In this document: piece after piece, positions 1 through 10,118 of the stretch | Layout of the letters: every line of letters starts with the position of its first letter | Position numbering within the stretch: position 1 is the stretch's first letter | From: Candidatus Alistipes faecavium | GTDB lineage: Bacteria > Bacteroidota > Bacteroidia > Bacteroidales > Rikenellaceae | Direction of reading: 5' to 3' | Assembly: GCA_019118605.1 (NCBI GenBank) | Contig: DWYP01000040.1 | Location: forward strand, 43,621 to 107,620 | DNA length: 64,000 nt | Notes under the pieces: model-generated | What the model was told of the DNA's origin: nothing | The model's database searches: none | Seen by the model: the letters and a program-made list of their open reading frames with translations, nothing else | Position numbers and translations under genes: made by a program

Positions 1-208
1 CGGAACGCACAAAAAGGCAACCTTTCCGGGGTTCCCGCTCCGGATGGGTGCCGGTTTCCCGGGGGAGGGGATCCCTGCACACAGACTGCGGGACCGGCTT
101 TGCGGAGGCGCATTCGTGGCAGGGAAAGGCTTTTCTTTTGACATCTTTTTGATAAAATCTCGCGAAAACCATTGGTCGGAAGGCAAAAAAAACGTAATTT
201 TATCGTTG

Positions 209-3200
209 ATGAACTCACTGCAAACGGGAAATAAACGCGAAACAGTGCCTTTCGGATCCTTCCATCCTGTTGATTCGCACCGGGTTGCCGGTCGAAGTAC
301 GGGCAATGTGCGGCCGGATTCCGGCAGGGCTCGGTACGACGGCTCCGGACCTTCGCCTGCGGGCCGACACCTCTTGTATATTGTGCTCTGCGGGCTGGGG
401 AGCCTGCTTTGCGGATCCGCATCGGCGGCCCATGCTGCGAAGAACCGCGGCGACGCCTACATCTTCAACGAAATCGACCACCAGCAGAGCCTCTCGCACA
501 GTTCGGTGATCTGCATCTACAAGGATTCCGACGAATTGATGTGGTTCGGTACCTACGACGGCGTGAACTGCTTCGACGGCCAGAATATGGAGGTCTTCCG
601 CGCCGACTTTTCCAAACCGCAGACCCTCGACAACAACGTCATCTTCGGCATCGACCGTGCCGACGGGAACTGCCTGTGGATCACCACGCAGAGCGGTGTG
701 AACCGCTTCTCGCGCGACAACCGCCGCGTGGAGGCCAACTATGCCTTCGCCTCCGAGTTCCACCTCTGCTCCAATACCAACGGCAACGCGTGGCTCGTGA
801 GCGCCGACAGCGTGGCCTACTACAACACCCGTCTGCAATGTTTCGTCGGGGTTCCCGACCTCGGTTTCCGGGTCAGCGATCCCGGCGCGCAGTCGTTCAT
901 CACCGGTTCGGGCGAATTGTGGCTTTTCCCCGACTCCGCGCAGACGGGCGACGCCTTCCGTCTCTCGGTCGACTCCTTTGACCGCGAAAGCCCCGACGGC
1001 GGCGTGAGCGTCTCGACGGCTCATTTCCACCACCGCGCCGTCGAATCGTTGTTCTGCCAGGACGACAAGACCTTCTGCTTCATCGACTCCAACAAGGACC
1101 TCTACATTTACGATGTCTGGCGGCAGACCAAGGTCTACATCCGCAACCTTTCGCCGCTGCTCGGCAAATACGGCCCGGTGGTGGGCATCTGCCCCTTCTA
1201 CGACGACCTGATGATCGCCTTCCGCACCAACGGGCTCATGCGCCTGAAGGCCACCGAGTCGTACCGCGAGGAGATCATCGACCGCAACCTGCGGATCTTC
1301 TGCCTGTACAAGGACTCCGATCAGGGGGTTCTCTGGATCGGGGTCGACGGCAAGGGCGCCATGATGTACATGAAACGCCACTCCATCGCGACGAACCTGC
1401 TCACGGCACACCTTTCGCAGAATTTCACGCGTCAGGTGCGTTCCATCCTGACCGATGCGGACGGCTCGCTGTGGTTCGGAACCAAGGGCGACGGCCTGGT
1501 GCGCATCCTCAACTACGGCGAGGACATGGGCCCCGACAAGGCCGAGGTCTTTTTCCCCGACAAACGGCAGAGCGTGCGGACCTATACGCGCGACGACACC
1601 GAATTTGCGGTCTATTCGCTTCAGGAGAGCCGTTTCATGGACGGCTTCTGGGTCGGTTCCGGACCCGCCGGGCTCTATTACTACCTCCACGGCGAATCGA
1701 GCCTGCGGCATCTGGATCTTCCCGCAGGGAGCTGCCTCGAAGAGGTCCATAAGGTCTACGAGGCCGATGACTCGACGCTGTATGCGGCGACGCGGGACGG
1801 ATTCTATCGGCTGCGCCTGGAGAGGAACAACGACGGCATCTCGGCCCGGAGCCTTCGCCGTTTCCGTTTCTACCACGAACAGCAGGAGCTGTCGACCTTC
1901 TTTTCGATGATCGTCGAAGGAGACTCGATTCTCTGGCTGGGGAGCCGCGACCGGGGGCTCGTGCGCTTCGACCTCTCCACCGACGACTATTGGATCCACT
2001 CCCTGCGCGAACTGACCGGACGCCCGGTCGACGACGTGCTCTGCATGCGCTGGGCGCGGAACGGCGACCTGCTGGTCGGCACTTCCGCCGGTCTTGTGCG
2101 GATGCGCTTCAACGGAAAGAAGATCGAAACCTTCTATGCGGGGCGTGAGCAGGGTCTTATCAACGACATGATCCACGGAATCCTCGAGGATGAGGACGGG
2201 TTCCTGTGGCTGAGCACCAACAAGGGGCTCATCAAGTTCAATCCCGGCGACGGATCCTCGCACTCGTTCTATTACAGCGGCGGGGTGCAGATCGGGGAGT
2301 TCAGCGACGACGCCTACTACGAGTGCCCCTATACGGGACGGCTCTTCTTCGGCGGCATGGACGGACTGCTCTACCTCGAAAAGGGCGGGTCGGAAGCTCC
2401 GGGTTATTATCCCGACATCCTGCTGCGCAAACTCCGCTTCGGTTCCCGGAACGTGAACCTCTCCGATTACTACAATCCCGCCATGGGGGTGCGTTTCAAG
2501 TCTCCCGAGCGGGACTTTACGCTCTCGTTCGCAGTTCCGGACTATGTCTCCGGATCGGATATCGAGTACTCGTGGAAGCTCGAAGGCTACGACCGGGAGT
2601 GGTCGCCGTTCGGGGCGCAGCACGAAGCCACCTATTCGGATATCCCCGTCGGGGAGTATGTTTTCCACGTGCGCTACCGGAAGGATATTTTCGACTCGCG
2701 GGCCAAAAGCCTTTCGGTTCCGCTCCGGATCCTGCCGCTGTGGTACCAGACGGCTCTCGTGCGCTCGCTCATCGTGATGCTGGTGATCGCGGCGGTTCTC
2801 GTCTTTGTCTACCTGCTGCGGGGCTCGATCCGCCACAAACGGGTCATCAACGAACTGCTGCGCATCGAGAGCGGAAACGCTTCGAGCAAGAAGGCGCTGT
2901 GCGACAACCGGGAGGTTGTTTCCGGACTGACCTCTATCTACCGTGCATGCGCGGTGCCGCAGGCGGGAGCCGGAATGCCGTCGGCTCCGAATGCCGATGC
3001 CATCAAGGAGGCGGTGCTGTCGCTTCTGCTGCCTGCCGGGGAGCTGCATCCCGGAGCGTTGAAAAATTCCCCCCCCCGAGTCTATTCCGTGGTCGGGAAT
3101 GTCCGCATCCGGGAACTTTCGGATGAGGCCCTGCGCCTCTCCGTGCGGCAGGGCACCGAAGTGGGGAACATCGAGGTCGACATTCCCGAGACGTTCACCT

Positions 3201-4321
3201 TCCCGGTCTACAAGCACGCTTTCCGCCTCTTTTTCAATTATATCTATCTCTTTGCCGGCGGGCTCCGGCGTTTCACCGTTTCGGTCTCCGAGTCGGAAGG
3301 CATGATGACCGTGTCGTTCCGCTCGTCGCGCACCCTGTTGAAAAGCCTTCAGGAGCAACTCTCGGACGACTTCGCCCCCTCGCCGGAGCACGGGGAACCG
3401 GAGGATTCCCTGCCGGTGTTCCTGCACCGGCTCGTGCGCGTGATGATGGTCCAGCTCAACCCCGTCGTGGCCTATTCCGACATCGATTCGGTACTGAGCC
3501 TCTCGTTCCTCCCCGCGAAGATCGCCCCCGAGAAGCCCTCCCTCGACCGGAAGATCGTGCTCCTGCTCGAAGACCATGACGAGATGTACTGGCTGCTCGA
3601 CGACATCCTTTCCGACGAATATGTCGTCTATCAGGTTCGGAGCATCCAGCAGGCGGTCGAGTTCATGGAGACTTCGCAGCCTGCGGTCTTCCTCGTCGAC
3701 CTGATGATCTATTCCGAGTCCGAGGAGGCCTTCATGGAGTTCGTCAACAGCAACGGATCGCTGCTGGCGAAGGTCGCCTTCGTGCTGATGTTCCCGTGGC
3801 GGGGCTTTTCGTTCGTGCGCCGGGAGCTGATCCTGCGGGCCGACGCCTTCGCCGTCATGCCCTACGACATTGCCTTCCTGCGCGAGATCGTCCATCATGC
3901 CGTGTACGGTAGGGCCGGGGTCAAGCAGATGCGCGTCGACGGACTGAGCGAACAGGTGGCAGGAATGATCTCCTGCACCACGAGCGAGCAGGTGGAATTC
4001 ATCCGCAAGATGGTCGCCATCATCGAGGAGAACATCGACCGCGAGAACCTGGGCTCCTCGTTCATCGCCGACTGCCTGGCAATGAGTTCGCGCCAGTTCT
4101 ACCGCAAGTTCAAGGAGGTCTCGGACTATTCGCCGGCCGAATTCATCAAGAACTACCGTCTGGAGAAGGCTGCCGTGCTGTTGCTCGGCAACATGCCTAT
4201 CAAGGAGGTGATCGTCGAGATCGGAATCACCAGCCGTTCCTATTTCTACCGGGAATTCACGGCGCGGTATGGCATGACTCCCAGCGACTACCGGAATCTG
4301 CATAACGGCCGCACGGAGTGA
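209..4321 (+). CDS. Hybrid two-component system (HTCS)-type regulator: sensor beta-propeller repeats, Y_Y_Y-like domain, TM helix, degenerate kinase/receiver region, C-terminal AraC HTH
   Basis: Propeller motifs (LMWFGTYDGVNCFDG, SLWFGTKGDGLVRI, FLWLSTNKGLIKFNP), TM segment LVRSLIVMLVIAAVLVFVYLL, AraC HTH (SSFIADCLAMSSRQFYRKFKEVSDYSPAEFIKNYRLEKAAVLL...SRSYFYREFTARYGMTPSDYR). ORF is open from 44; in-frame ATG at 209 is a plausible start. Confidence 0.85.
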   Translation: MNSLQTGNKRETVPFGSFHPVDSHRVAGRSTGNVRPDSGRARYDGSGPSPAGRHLLYIVLCGLGSLLCGSASAAHAAKNRGDAYIFNEIDHQQSLSHSSVICIYKDSDELMWFGTYDGVNCFDGQNMEVFRADFSKPQTLDNNVIFGIDRADGNCLWITTQSGVNRFSRDNRRVEANYAFASEFHLCSNTNGNAWLVSADSVAYYNTRLQCFVGVPDLGFRVSDPGAQSFITGSGELWLFPDSAQTGDAFRLSVDSFDRESPDGGVSVSTAHFHHRAVESLFCQDDKTFCFIDSNKDLYIYDVWRQTKVYIRNLSPLLGKYGPVVGICPFYDDLMIAFRTNGLMRLKATESYREEIIDRNLRIFCLYKDSDQGVLWIGVDGKGAMMYMKRHSIATNLLTAHLSQNFTRQVRSILTDADGSLWFGTKGDGLVRILNYGEDMGPDKAEVFFPDKRQSVRTYTRDDTEFAVYSLQESRFMDGFWVGSGPAGLYYYLHGESSLRHLDLPAGSCLEEVHKVYEADDSTLYAATRDGFYRLRLERNNDGISARSLRRFRFYHEQQELSTFFSMIVEGDSILWLGSRDRGLVRFDLSTDDYWIHSLRELTGRPVDDVLCMRWARNGDLLVGTSAGLVRMRFNGKKIETFYAGREQGLINDMIHGILEDEDGFLWLSTNKGLIKFNPGDGSSHSFYYSGGVQIGEFSDDAYYECPYTGRLFFGGMDGLLYLEKGGSEAPGYYPDILLRKLRFGSRNVNLSDYYNPAMGVRFKSPERDFTLSFAVPDYVSGSDIEYSWKLEGYDREWSPFGAQHEATYSDIPVGEYVFHVRYRKDIFDSRAKSLSVPLRILPLWYQTALVRSLIVMLVIAAVLVFVYLLRGSIRHKRVINELLRIESGNASSKKALCDNREVVSGLTSIYRACAVPQAGAGMPSAPNADAIKEAVLSLLLPAGELHPGALKNSPPRVYSVVGNVRIRELSDEALRLSVRQGTEVGNIEVDIPETFTFPVYKHAFRLFFNYIYLFAGGLRRFTVSVSESEGMMTVSFRSSRTLLKSLQEQLSDDFAPSPEHGEPEDSLPVFLHRLVRVMMVQLNPVVAYSDIDSVLSLSFLPAKIAPEKPSLDRKIVLLLEDHDEMYWLLDDILSDEYVVYQVRSIQQAVEFMETSQPAVFLVDLMIYSESEEAFMEFVNSNGSLLAKVAFVLMFPWRGFSFVRRELILRADAFAVMPYDIAFLREIVHHAVYGRAGVKQMRVDGLSEQVAGMISCTTSEQVEFIRKMVAIIEENIDRENLGSSFIADCLAMSSRQFYRKFKEVSDYSPAEFIKNYRLEKAAVLLLGNMPIKEVIVEIGITSRSYFYREFTARYGMTPSDYRNLHNGRTE

Positions 4322-4453
4322 TCTCCATGCTTCGCGGCATCCCCTTCGGCCCGATTTTCCATCCCGGTACCGCACCGCCCGCCCCCTCGGCCCGGCCGCC
4401 TTTTGGCCGATTGTCGCCCGGCCCGGCATAACTCTTCGTCCCGGCACACGCCC

Positions 4454-4541
4454 GCCCGACATTTCCTGCCCGCGTCACACCTGCCCGCGTCACACCCGCC
4501 CGACATTCCCCGCCCGCGTCACACCTGCCGCCCGATGGCCC
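4454..4541. repeat. Imperfect direct repeat of about 44 bp (two copies) with an internal CCCGCGTCACACC motif present three times
   Basis: GCCCGACATTTCCTGCCCGCGTCACACC... at 4454 and GCCCGACATTCCCCGCCCGCGTCACACC... at 4498. Confidence 0.75.
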
Positions 4542-4879
4542 GCTCCGAAGGGCGTCGGAATCCTCCCTCCGGACGCTGCATATGTCACTTTCCATCCGCC
4601 CGTGCCGCACCGACGCCGCGGGCGTTTCCCCGCTCCCCGCCTGCCGCAATGCGTTCCCCACCGCCGTCCGCAGTGTGCTCTGTTTGCCCCGCATTGTGTG
4701 CCCTGTTTGGACACATGCACTCATATTGTGTTGATTGTCAGAATCGAACGTTGTGCGCTGAATGACATCCGTGTTTCCTGAATGGATGTTCTGAATTTGG
4801 TTGCCATTTTGGCAGGACTGGGAACGCCCAAACGTTTTTTTTGCCGTAATATTGTGATATAACCTAAACTATCAAACAT

Positions 4880-7800
4880 ATGAGTAAATGGTATGAAAAG
4901 GTTAGACATTATGCAAAAGCATTCTGTTTAATATTTGTGTTGCAGGTCGGAGTTCCTGCCGTGTACGCTCAGGACATGTCCGTTACCGGACGTGTCACCA
5001 ACGAGAAAGGTGAACTGATGGGCGGTGCCACGGTCGTGGAAAAAGGAACCCAGAACGCTGCTGTGACGGACCTCAACGGTCAGTACACGCTCCGTCTGAA
5101 GACGGAAGACCCTATTCTCGAGTTCTCCTTCCTGGGTTACAAGTCGCAGGAGGAGCGGGTCGGAGCACGCCGGGTGATCGACGTCGTGCTCTCCGAGGAT
5201 GTCTCGGAACTCGATGAGCTCGTAGTGGTCGGCTACGGCCGTCAGCGTAAGGTCTCCGTCGTCGGAGCCCAGTCGACGATGCGCGCCGCCGACATCAAAA
5301 CCCCTACGGGCAACCTTTCGTCGGCCATCTCGGGCCGTATCGCCGGCGTTGTCTCGGTACAGCGCAGCGGTGAGCCCGGACACGACGATTCGGACATTTG
5401 GATCCGCGGTATCTCCACCTTCACGGGCCAGAGCTCGTCGCCGCTGATCCTCGTCGACGGTGTGGAGCGCAGCTTCAACAACATCGACCCCGAGGACATC
5501 GAATCCTTCACCGTCCTGAAGGATGCATCCGCAACGGCCGTTTACGGTGTGCGCGGTGCCAACGGTGTCATCATCATCAAGACCAAACCGGGTAAGGTCG
5601 GCAAACCCCAGATCAGCTTCGACTACTACGAGAGCTTCACGCGCATGACGAAGGTTCCCGAGATGGCCGACGCCTATACTTATATGGCGGTAGCCAACGA
5701 GGCCTATGCCAACGCCTATCCGGATGCCAAACCGCTCTACTCGCCCGAGTACATCGTTGCCACGAAGAAGGCCCACGGGGTGCTTCCCAACGACAACCCG
5801 CGCATGTACAACGAGTACCTCTACCCGAACGTAGACTGGATGAGCGAGATCTTCAACAAGTGGGGACACAACCGCCGCGCCAACGTGAACGTCCGCGGAG
5901 GTCTTCCCAGCGCCAACTACTACGTGTCGTTGAGCTACTACAACGAGACCGGTATGACGAAGAACTTCGAGCTGGAGAACTACAACACCGCGATGACCTT
6001 CGACCGTTACAACTTCACGACCAACGTGAACCTGAAGCCTACGACCACCACCACGGTCGATGTCGGCGTTTCGGGTTACCTCTCGGCGGGCCACTATCCG
6101 CAGCAGAGCGCCGCGACGCTCTTCTCCTCGACGATGGAGATCAACCCCGTCTACCTTCCGAAGACCATGCCCGACGGATCGCTTTCGGGTATCCAGGCCA
6201 ACGGTGACCTCCGCAACCCCTACATGGACCTTGCCAAGCGCGGTTACTACCAGGAGTTCAAGAATACGATCAATTCGAACATCCGCGTGACGCAGGACCT
6301 CGGTTTTGCCGAATGGAGCAAGGGATTCAACATCTCGGCCCTGGTGGCGTTCGACGCCTACAACTCGCGCACGCTGAACTATAACCGCTGGGACGACATG
6401 TTCTACTTCGCCGCCGACAAGGATCCCAACACGGGCCTTTGGGTTGAGGACACGGTCTTCAACGAGGAGGACGGCAGCTACAACATGACGCGTATCCGTC
6501 AGGGCAACCAGCAGCTCGAGTTCGGTCAGAAATCCAGCGCCAACCAGACGGCATACGTCGAGGCGTCGCTCAACTACGACCGCGCCTTCGGCAAGCACCG
6601 CGTGGGCGGACTTCTTCTCTACAACCAGAAGGTCTACCGCAACCTCACGGCTTCGGACATGACCAGCTCGCTGCCCTACAAGAACAAGGGCTACGCCGCA
6701 CGTCTGACCTACTCCTACGACGACCGTTACCTGGTAGAGGCCAACCTCGGTATCAACGGCTCGGAGAACTTCTCGCCCGAGAACCGCTACGGTGTCTTCC
6801 CGGCATTCGGTCTGGGTTGGGTCGTATCGAACGAGTCGTTCTGGGGCACTCCTTCGTGGATCTCCTACCTGAAACTCCGCTACACGATCGGATGGGTAGG
6901 TAGCGACACGACGACTGACCGCCGTTTCATGTATCAGGCCGTGATGGGCTCGAACGGTATCTACGGAAACCGCTTCGGCGAGTCGTACGGACTGACCAGC
7001 GGCTGGAGCATCCTCAAGTACGGTGTGGATGTAAGCTGGGCGCGTTCGCGCAAGCAGGATGTCGGTATCGACGTCAACTTCTTCAAGGATCGCCTGTCGC
7101 TGACCGTCGATCTGTTCCACGAGTATCGTGACAAGATCTTCCTGCGCCGTCAGGTCATTCCCGAGTACGCAGGTTTCGTGGAGAACCCCTACGCCAACCT
7201 GGGTATCGTCGAGAACAAGGGTATCGAGGCTCAGCTGGAGTATACGCAGCCCTTCGGACAGCATGTCTTCCTGACCGTCCGCGGAAACTTCGCATGGAAC
7301 AAGGACAAGATCATCGAGGACGACTCGCCGAATCCGGCCTATCCGTGGCTTGAGACCCGCGGCACGAACGTCAACGGCCGTTGGGGATACATCGCCGAGG
7401 GCCTGTTCACGAGCCAGGAGGAGATCGACGAGCACGCCACGCAGTTCGGAACGCTCCATCCGGGTGACATCAAGTACAAGGACCTGAACAAGGACGGACG
7501 TATCGACGAGAACGACATGACGCTCATCGGTCAGGGCGACGTTCCGCAGATCTACTACGGCTTCGGCTTCGACCTCCAGGTGCACAACTTCTCGATCGCC
7601 GCCCTGTTCCAGGGTATCGCCAAGGCCGACCGCTGCCTCTCGGGCCGTTCGATCCATCCCTTCTCGGGCCAGAACGGTCTGGACAACCTCTACGCCAACA
7701 TCGACGACCGCTGGAGTCCCGATGATCCGACGAACCAGGATGTCTTCTATCCGCGTCTGACCTACACCGGAGAGTCGAACACCAACAATACGCAGACCAG

Positions 7801-8038
7801 TACGTGGTGGCAGAAGGACGTGAGCTTCCTGCGCCTGAAGCAGCTCACCATCTCCTACCGTCTGCCGCAGCGCTGGATGAACAAGTGCTTCCTGAAGGAC
7901 GCCTCCATCTACCTGATGGGTACGAACCTCTTCACGCTGTCGAAGTTCAAACTCTGGGATCCGGAGCTTAACACGAACAATGGTACGAGCTATCCCAACA
8001 CGTCGAGCTATTCGATCGGAGTACGGTTCAGCTTCTAA
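4880..8038 (+). CDS. SusC/RagA-family TonB-linked outer membrane protein
   Basis: Carboxypeptidase-D-like N-terminal domain (VTGRVTNEKGELMGGATVVEKGT), TonB box/plug (DELVVVGYGRQRK...ILVDGVERSFNNIDPEDIESFTVLKDASATAVYGVRGANGVIIIKTK), C-terminal barrel strand ending in F. Confidence 0.97.
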   Translation: MSKWYEKVRHYAKAFCLIFVLQVGVPAVYAQDMSVTGRVTNEKGELMGGATVVEKGTQNAAVTDLNGQYTLRLKTEDPILEFSFLGYKSQEERVGARRVIDVVLSEDVSELDELVVVGYGRQRKVSVVGAQSTMRAADIKTPTGNLSSAISGRIAGVVSVQRSGEPGHDDSDIWIRGISTFTGQSSSPLILVDGVERSFNNIDPEDIESFTVLKDASATAVYGVRGANGVIIIKTKPGKVGKPQISFDYYESFTRMTKVPEMADAYTYMAVANEAYANAYPDAKPLYSPEYIVATKKAHGVLPNDNPRMYNEYLYPNVDWMSEIFNKWGHNRRANVNVRGGLPSANYYVSLSYYNETGMTKNFELENYNTAMTFDRYNFTTNVNLKPTTTTTVDVGVSGYLSAGHYPQQSAATLFSSTMEINPVYLPKTMPDGSLSGIQANGDLRNPYMDLAKRGYYQEFKNTINSNIRVTQDLGFAEWSKGFNISALVAFDAYNSRTLNYNRWDDMFYFAADKDPNTGLWVEDTVFNEEDGSYNMTRIRQGNQQLEFGQKSSANQTAYVEASLNYDRAFGKHRVGGLLLYNQKVYRNLTASDMTSSLPYKNKGYAARLTYSYDDRYLVEANLGINGSENFSPENRYGVFPAFGLGWVVSNESFWGTPSWISYLKLRYTIGWVGSDTTTDRRFMYQAVMGSNGIYGNRFGESYGLTSGWSILKYGVDVSWARSRKQDVGIDVNFFKDRLSLTVDLFHEYRDKIFLRRQVIPEYAGFVENPYANLGIVENKGIEAQLEYTQPFGQHVFLTVRGNFAWNKDKIIEDDSPNPAYPWLETRGTNVNGRWGYIAEGLFTSQEEIDEHATQFGTLHPGDIKYKDLNKDGRIDENDMTLIGQGDVPQIYYGFGFDLQVHNFSIAALFQGIAKADRCLSGRSIHPFSGQNGLDNLYANIDDRWSPDDPTNQDVFYPRLTYTGESNTNNTQTSTWWQKDVSFLRLKQLTISYRLPQRWMNKCFLKDASIYLMGTNLFTLSKFKLWDPELNTNNGTSYPNTSSYSIGVRFSF

Positions 8039-8058
8039 CACATTAAAACAGTAAACCA

Positions 8059-10014
8059 ATGAAAAAGATCATTAAATCGAGTATATTGGCACTGACGTTG
8101 AGCTTCGGGCTTGTCGGGTGCGACTTCTTCGAGGAGATGCCGGGTGTTCAGCTCGACCTGGACGATACGTTCGCGAACTACTCCAAGACCGAGCAGTTCC
8201 TCAACAACATCTATTCCTACGCTGCCGACGACAATACGGGCGAGCGTTTCTATACGAGCTATGCGGACCGCTACGGCGGCATCTGGATGGCCGGTTCGAT
8301 CGAGGCGAACTGGAGCTGGGACTGGCACAACTCCCACAAGTGGAACCTGAGCCAGACCTCCCCGTCGTCGGAGTACGTGACCTTCTGGTACGACCACTTC
8401 TATCAGGGTATCAACAAGGCGTCGATCTTCATCCAGCGCGTCGACGGCAACCCGGAGCTCTCCGAGACCGAAAAGAAAGTCTGGAAGGCCCAGGCCCGCG
8501 GCATGCGCGCCCTCTACTACTTCCACCTGTTCCGCCTCTACGGCCCGATCGTCATCCTGGGCGAGGAGCCCGTTGACACCGGCGCCGAGCTGAGCTCGCT
8601 ACTCAAGCCCCGCAATACGGTGGACGAGTGCGTGGAGTTCATGACCACCGAACTCGATGCGGCAGCCAAGGACCTTCCGGCACGCTACACGGGCGTGAAC
8701 TACGGACGTATCGACGCCGGCGCCTGCAAGGCCTACAAGGCGAAGATCCTGCTCTACGCCGCGAGCCCCTTCTACAACGGCAACAAGGATCTTGCAAGCG
8801 TGAAGAATCCCGACGGCACGAACCTCTTCCCGCAGGAGGAGGATGCCTCGAAGTGGGAGACCGCCAAGGCGGCATTCGAGGACTTCTTCAATGAGTACGG
8901 CGCCAACTACGCCCTGCACGAGGTGTATACCGGCGGCAAGTATGACCCCTACGAGTCGTACCGTCAGGTGACGACGGGCTGCGAGCTGACGAGCAAGGAG
9001 AACATCTTCATCCGCGAGGTATGGCACGGCGAGCTGAACTACGCCGTCACCCCCTACCACAACGGTTACCGCAACGGCTACGGCATCGACGGCGGTCTGG
9101 GTCTGGGTACGAGCCAGGAGATGGTCGACCTCTTCTTCACCGACAAGGGCCGGCGTATCGAGGACGACCCCGACTACAAGGATTACGGGCTGAACACGAC
9201 CCCGTCGGCCGAATACTACGGCTGGGACGAGGATTACAACGACCCCGTCGTTCCTACGCGCAACTACTTCAAGAAGAACACGAACCTGACGCTGAAGCAG
9301 TGGGCCAACCGTGAGCCGCGCTTCTATGTCTGCGTGACCTACAACGGCTCGACGTGGCTCAACACCGAGACCACGGCCGGAGAGGTGACCACCGAGCTCT
9401 ACTACAACGGCAACTCGGGCAACGCCGTAGCCAGCCACGACTGCCCCTACACGGGTTACGGCATGCGCAAGACGGCCCGTTCGAGCAAGGAGGCCGGCCG
9501 CGACAACCACTTCTCGTGCAACCTGCGTCTGGCCGAAATGTACCTCGGTTACGCCGAGACGCTGAGCGCCACGGACGACTTCGACGGAGCGCTGGAGTAT
9601 GTAAACAAGGTGCGTAGGCGTGCCGGTATCGCGGAATACGGCGACGGCGCAGGGCAGATCTCGTGCCCCAAGAACCGCACCGATGTCGACAACCGTATCC
9701 GCCGCGAGCGCATGGTTGAGCTCTGCTTCGAGTCGGCCCGCTTCTTCGACGTGCGCCGCTGGAAGATCGCCAACGGCGAGTCGGATGTGAACGGCCAGGG
9801 CGACGGATGGGTATACCCGACCTACCACACCGGCGGCGAGGGCGGCGACCTCCATGGACTGGACTACCGTTCGGATCCTCCGCAGTTCTTCCAGAAGGTT
9901 GTGATGCAGACCCGTACGTTCGAGCCCCGTCACTACCTGATGCCTATCCCCGATGCCGAGGTGCGTCGTAACCCGCTGATGGTTCAGAACTACGACTGGA
10001 ACGCTGAAGTATAG
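8059..10014 (+). CDS. SusD/RagB-family surface nutrient-binding lipoprotein
   Basis: Lipobox LSFGLVGC; SusD TPR motifs (KKVWKAQARGMRALYYFHLFRLYGPIVIL; IRRERMVELCFESARFFDVRRWK); C-terminal HYLMPIPDAEVRRNPLMVQN. Confidence 0.97.
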   Translation: MKKIIKSSILALTLSFGLVGCDFFEEMPGVQLDLDDTFANYSKTEQFLNNIYSYAADDNTGERFYTSYADRYGGIWMAGSIEANWSWDWHNSHKWNLSQTSPSSEYVTFWYDHFYQGINKASIFIQRVDGNPELSETEKKVWKAQARGMRALYYFHLFRLYGPIVILGEEPVDTGAELSSLLKPRNTVDECVEFMTTELDAAAKDLPARYTGVNYGRIDAGACKAYKAKILLYAASPFYNGNKDLASVKNPDGTNLFPQEEDASKWETAKAAFEDFFNEYGANYALHEVYTGGKYDPYESYRQVTTGCELTSKENIFIREVWHGELNYAVTPYHNGYRNGYGIDGGLGLGTSQEMVDLFFTDKGRRIEDDPDYKDYGLNTTPSAEYYGWDEDYNDPVVPTRNYFKKNTNLTLKQWANREPRFYVCVTYNGSTWLNTETTAGEVTTELYYNGNSGNAVASHDCPYTGYGMRKTARSSKEAGRDNHFSCNLRLAEMYLGYAETLSATDDFDGALEYVNKVRRRAGIAEYGDGAGQISCPKNRTDVDNRIRRERMVELCFESARFFDVRRWKIANGESDVNGQGDGWVYPTYHTGGEGGDLHGLDYRSDPPQFFQKVVMQTRTFEPRHYLMPIPDAEVRRNPLMVQNYDWNAEV

Positions 10015-10033
10015 CACGGATCGCTGCGGCGGC

Positions 10034-10061
10034 GGTTGCGGGGCCGGAGGGCTCCGCAACC
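10034..10061 (+). other. Intergenic hairpin between susD and the downstream lipoprotein gene
   Basis: GGTTGCGG ... CCGCAACC inverted repeat in the intergenic RNA, no T-run. Confidence 0.4.
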
Positions 10062-10118
10062 CCGGGCCGCAACGTGTCAGGACAGCAATTTAACAAACAG
10101 CCAATAAAGAAAACAGAT

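Noticed and set aside
215-4462. 1415-aa minus-strand ORF antisense to the HTCS regulator
   Set aside because: Composition is low-information (His/Asp/Arg/Val rich, no domains); arises from GC-rich codon usage with few reverse-strand stops. The plus-strand product has clear domains.
4721-4909. 62-aa minus-strand ORF upstream of SusC
   Set aside because: Short, overlaps the likely SusC promoter region, no supporting motifs.
4928-8059. 1043-aa minus-strand ORF antisense to SusC
   Set aside because: Same antisense artefact; plus strand is an unambiguous SusC.
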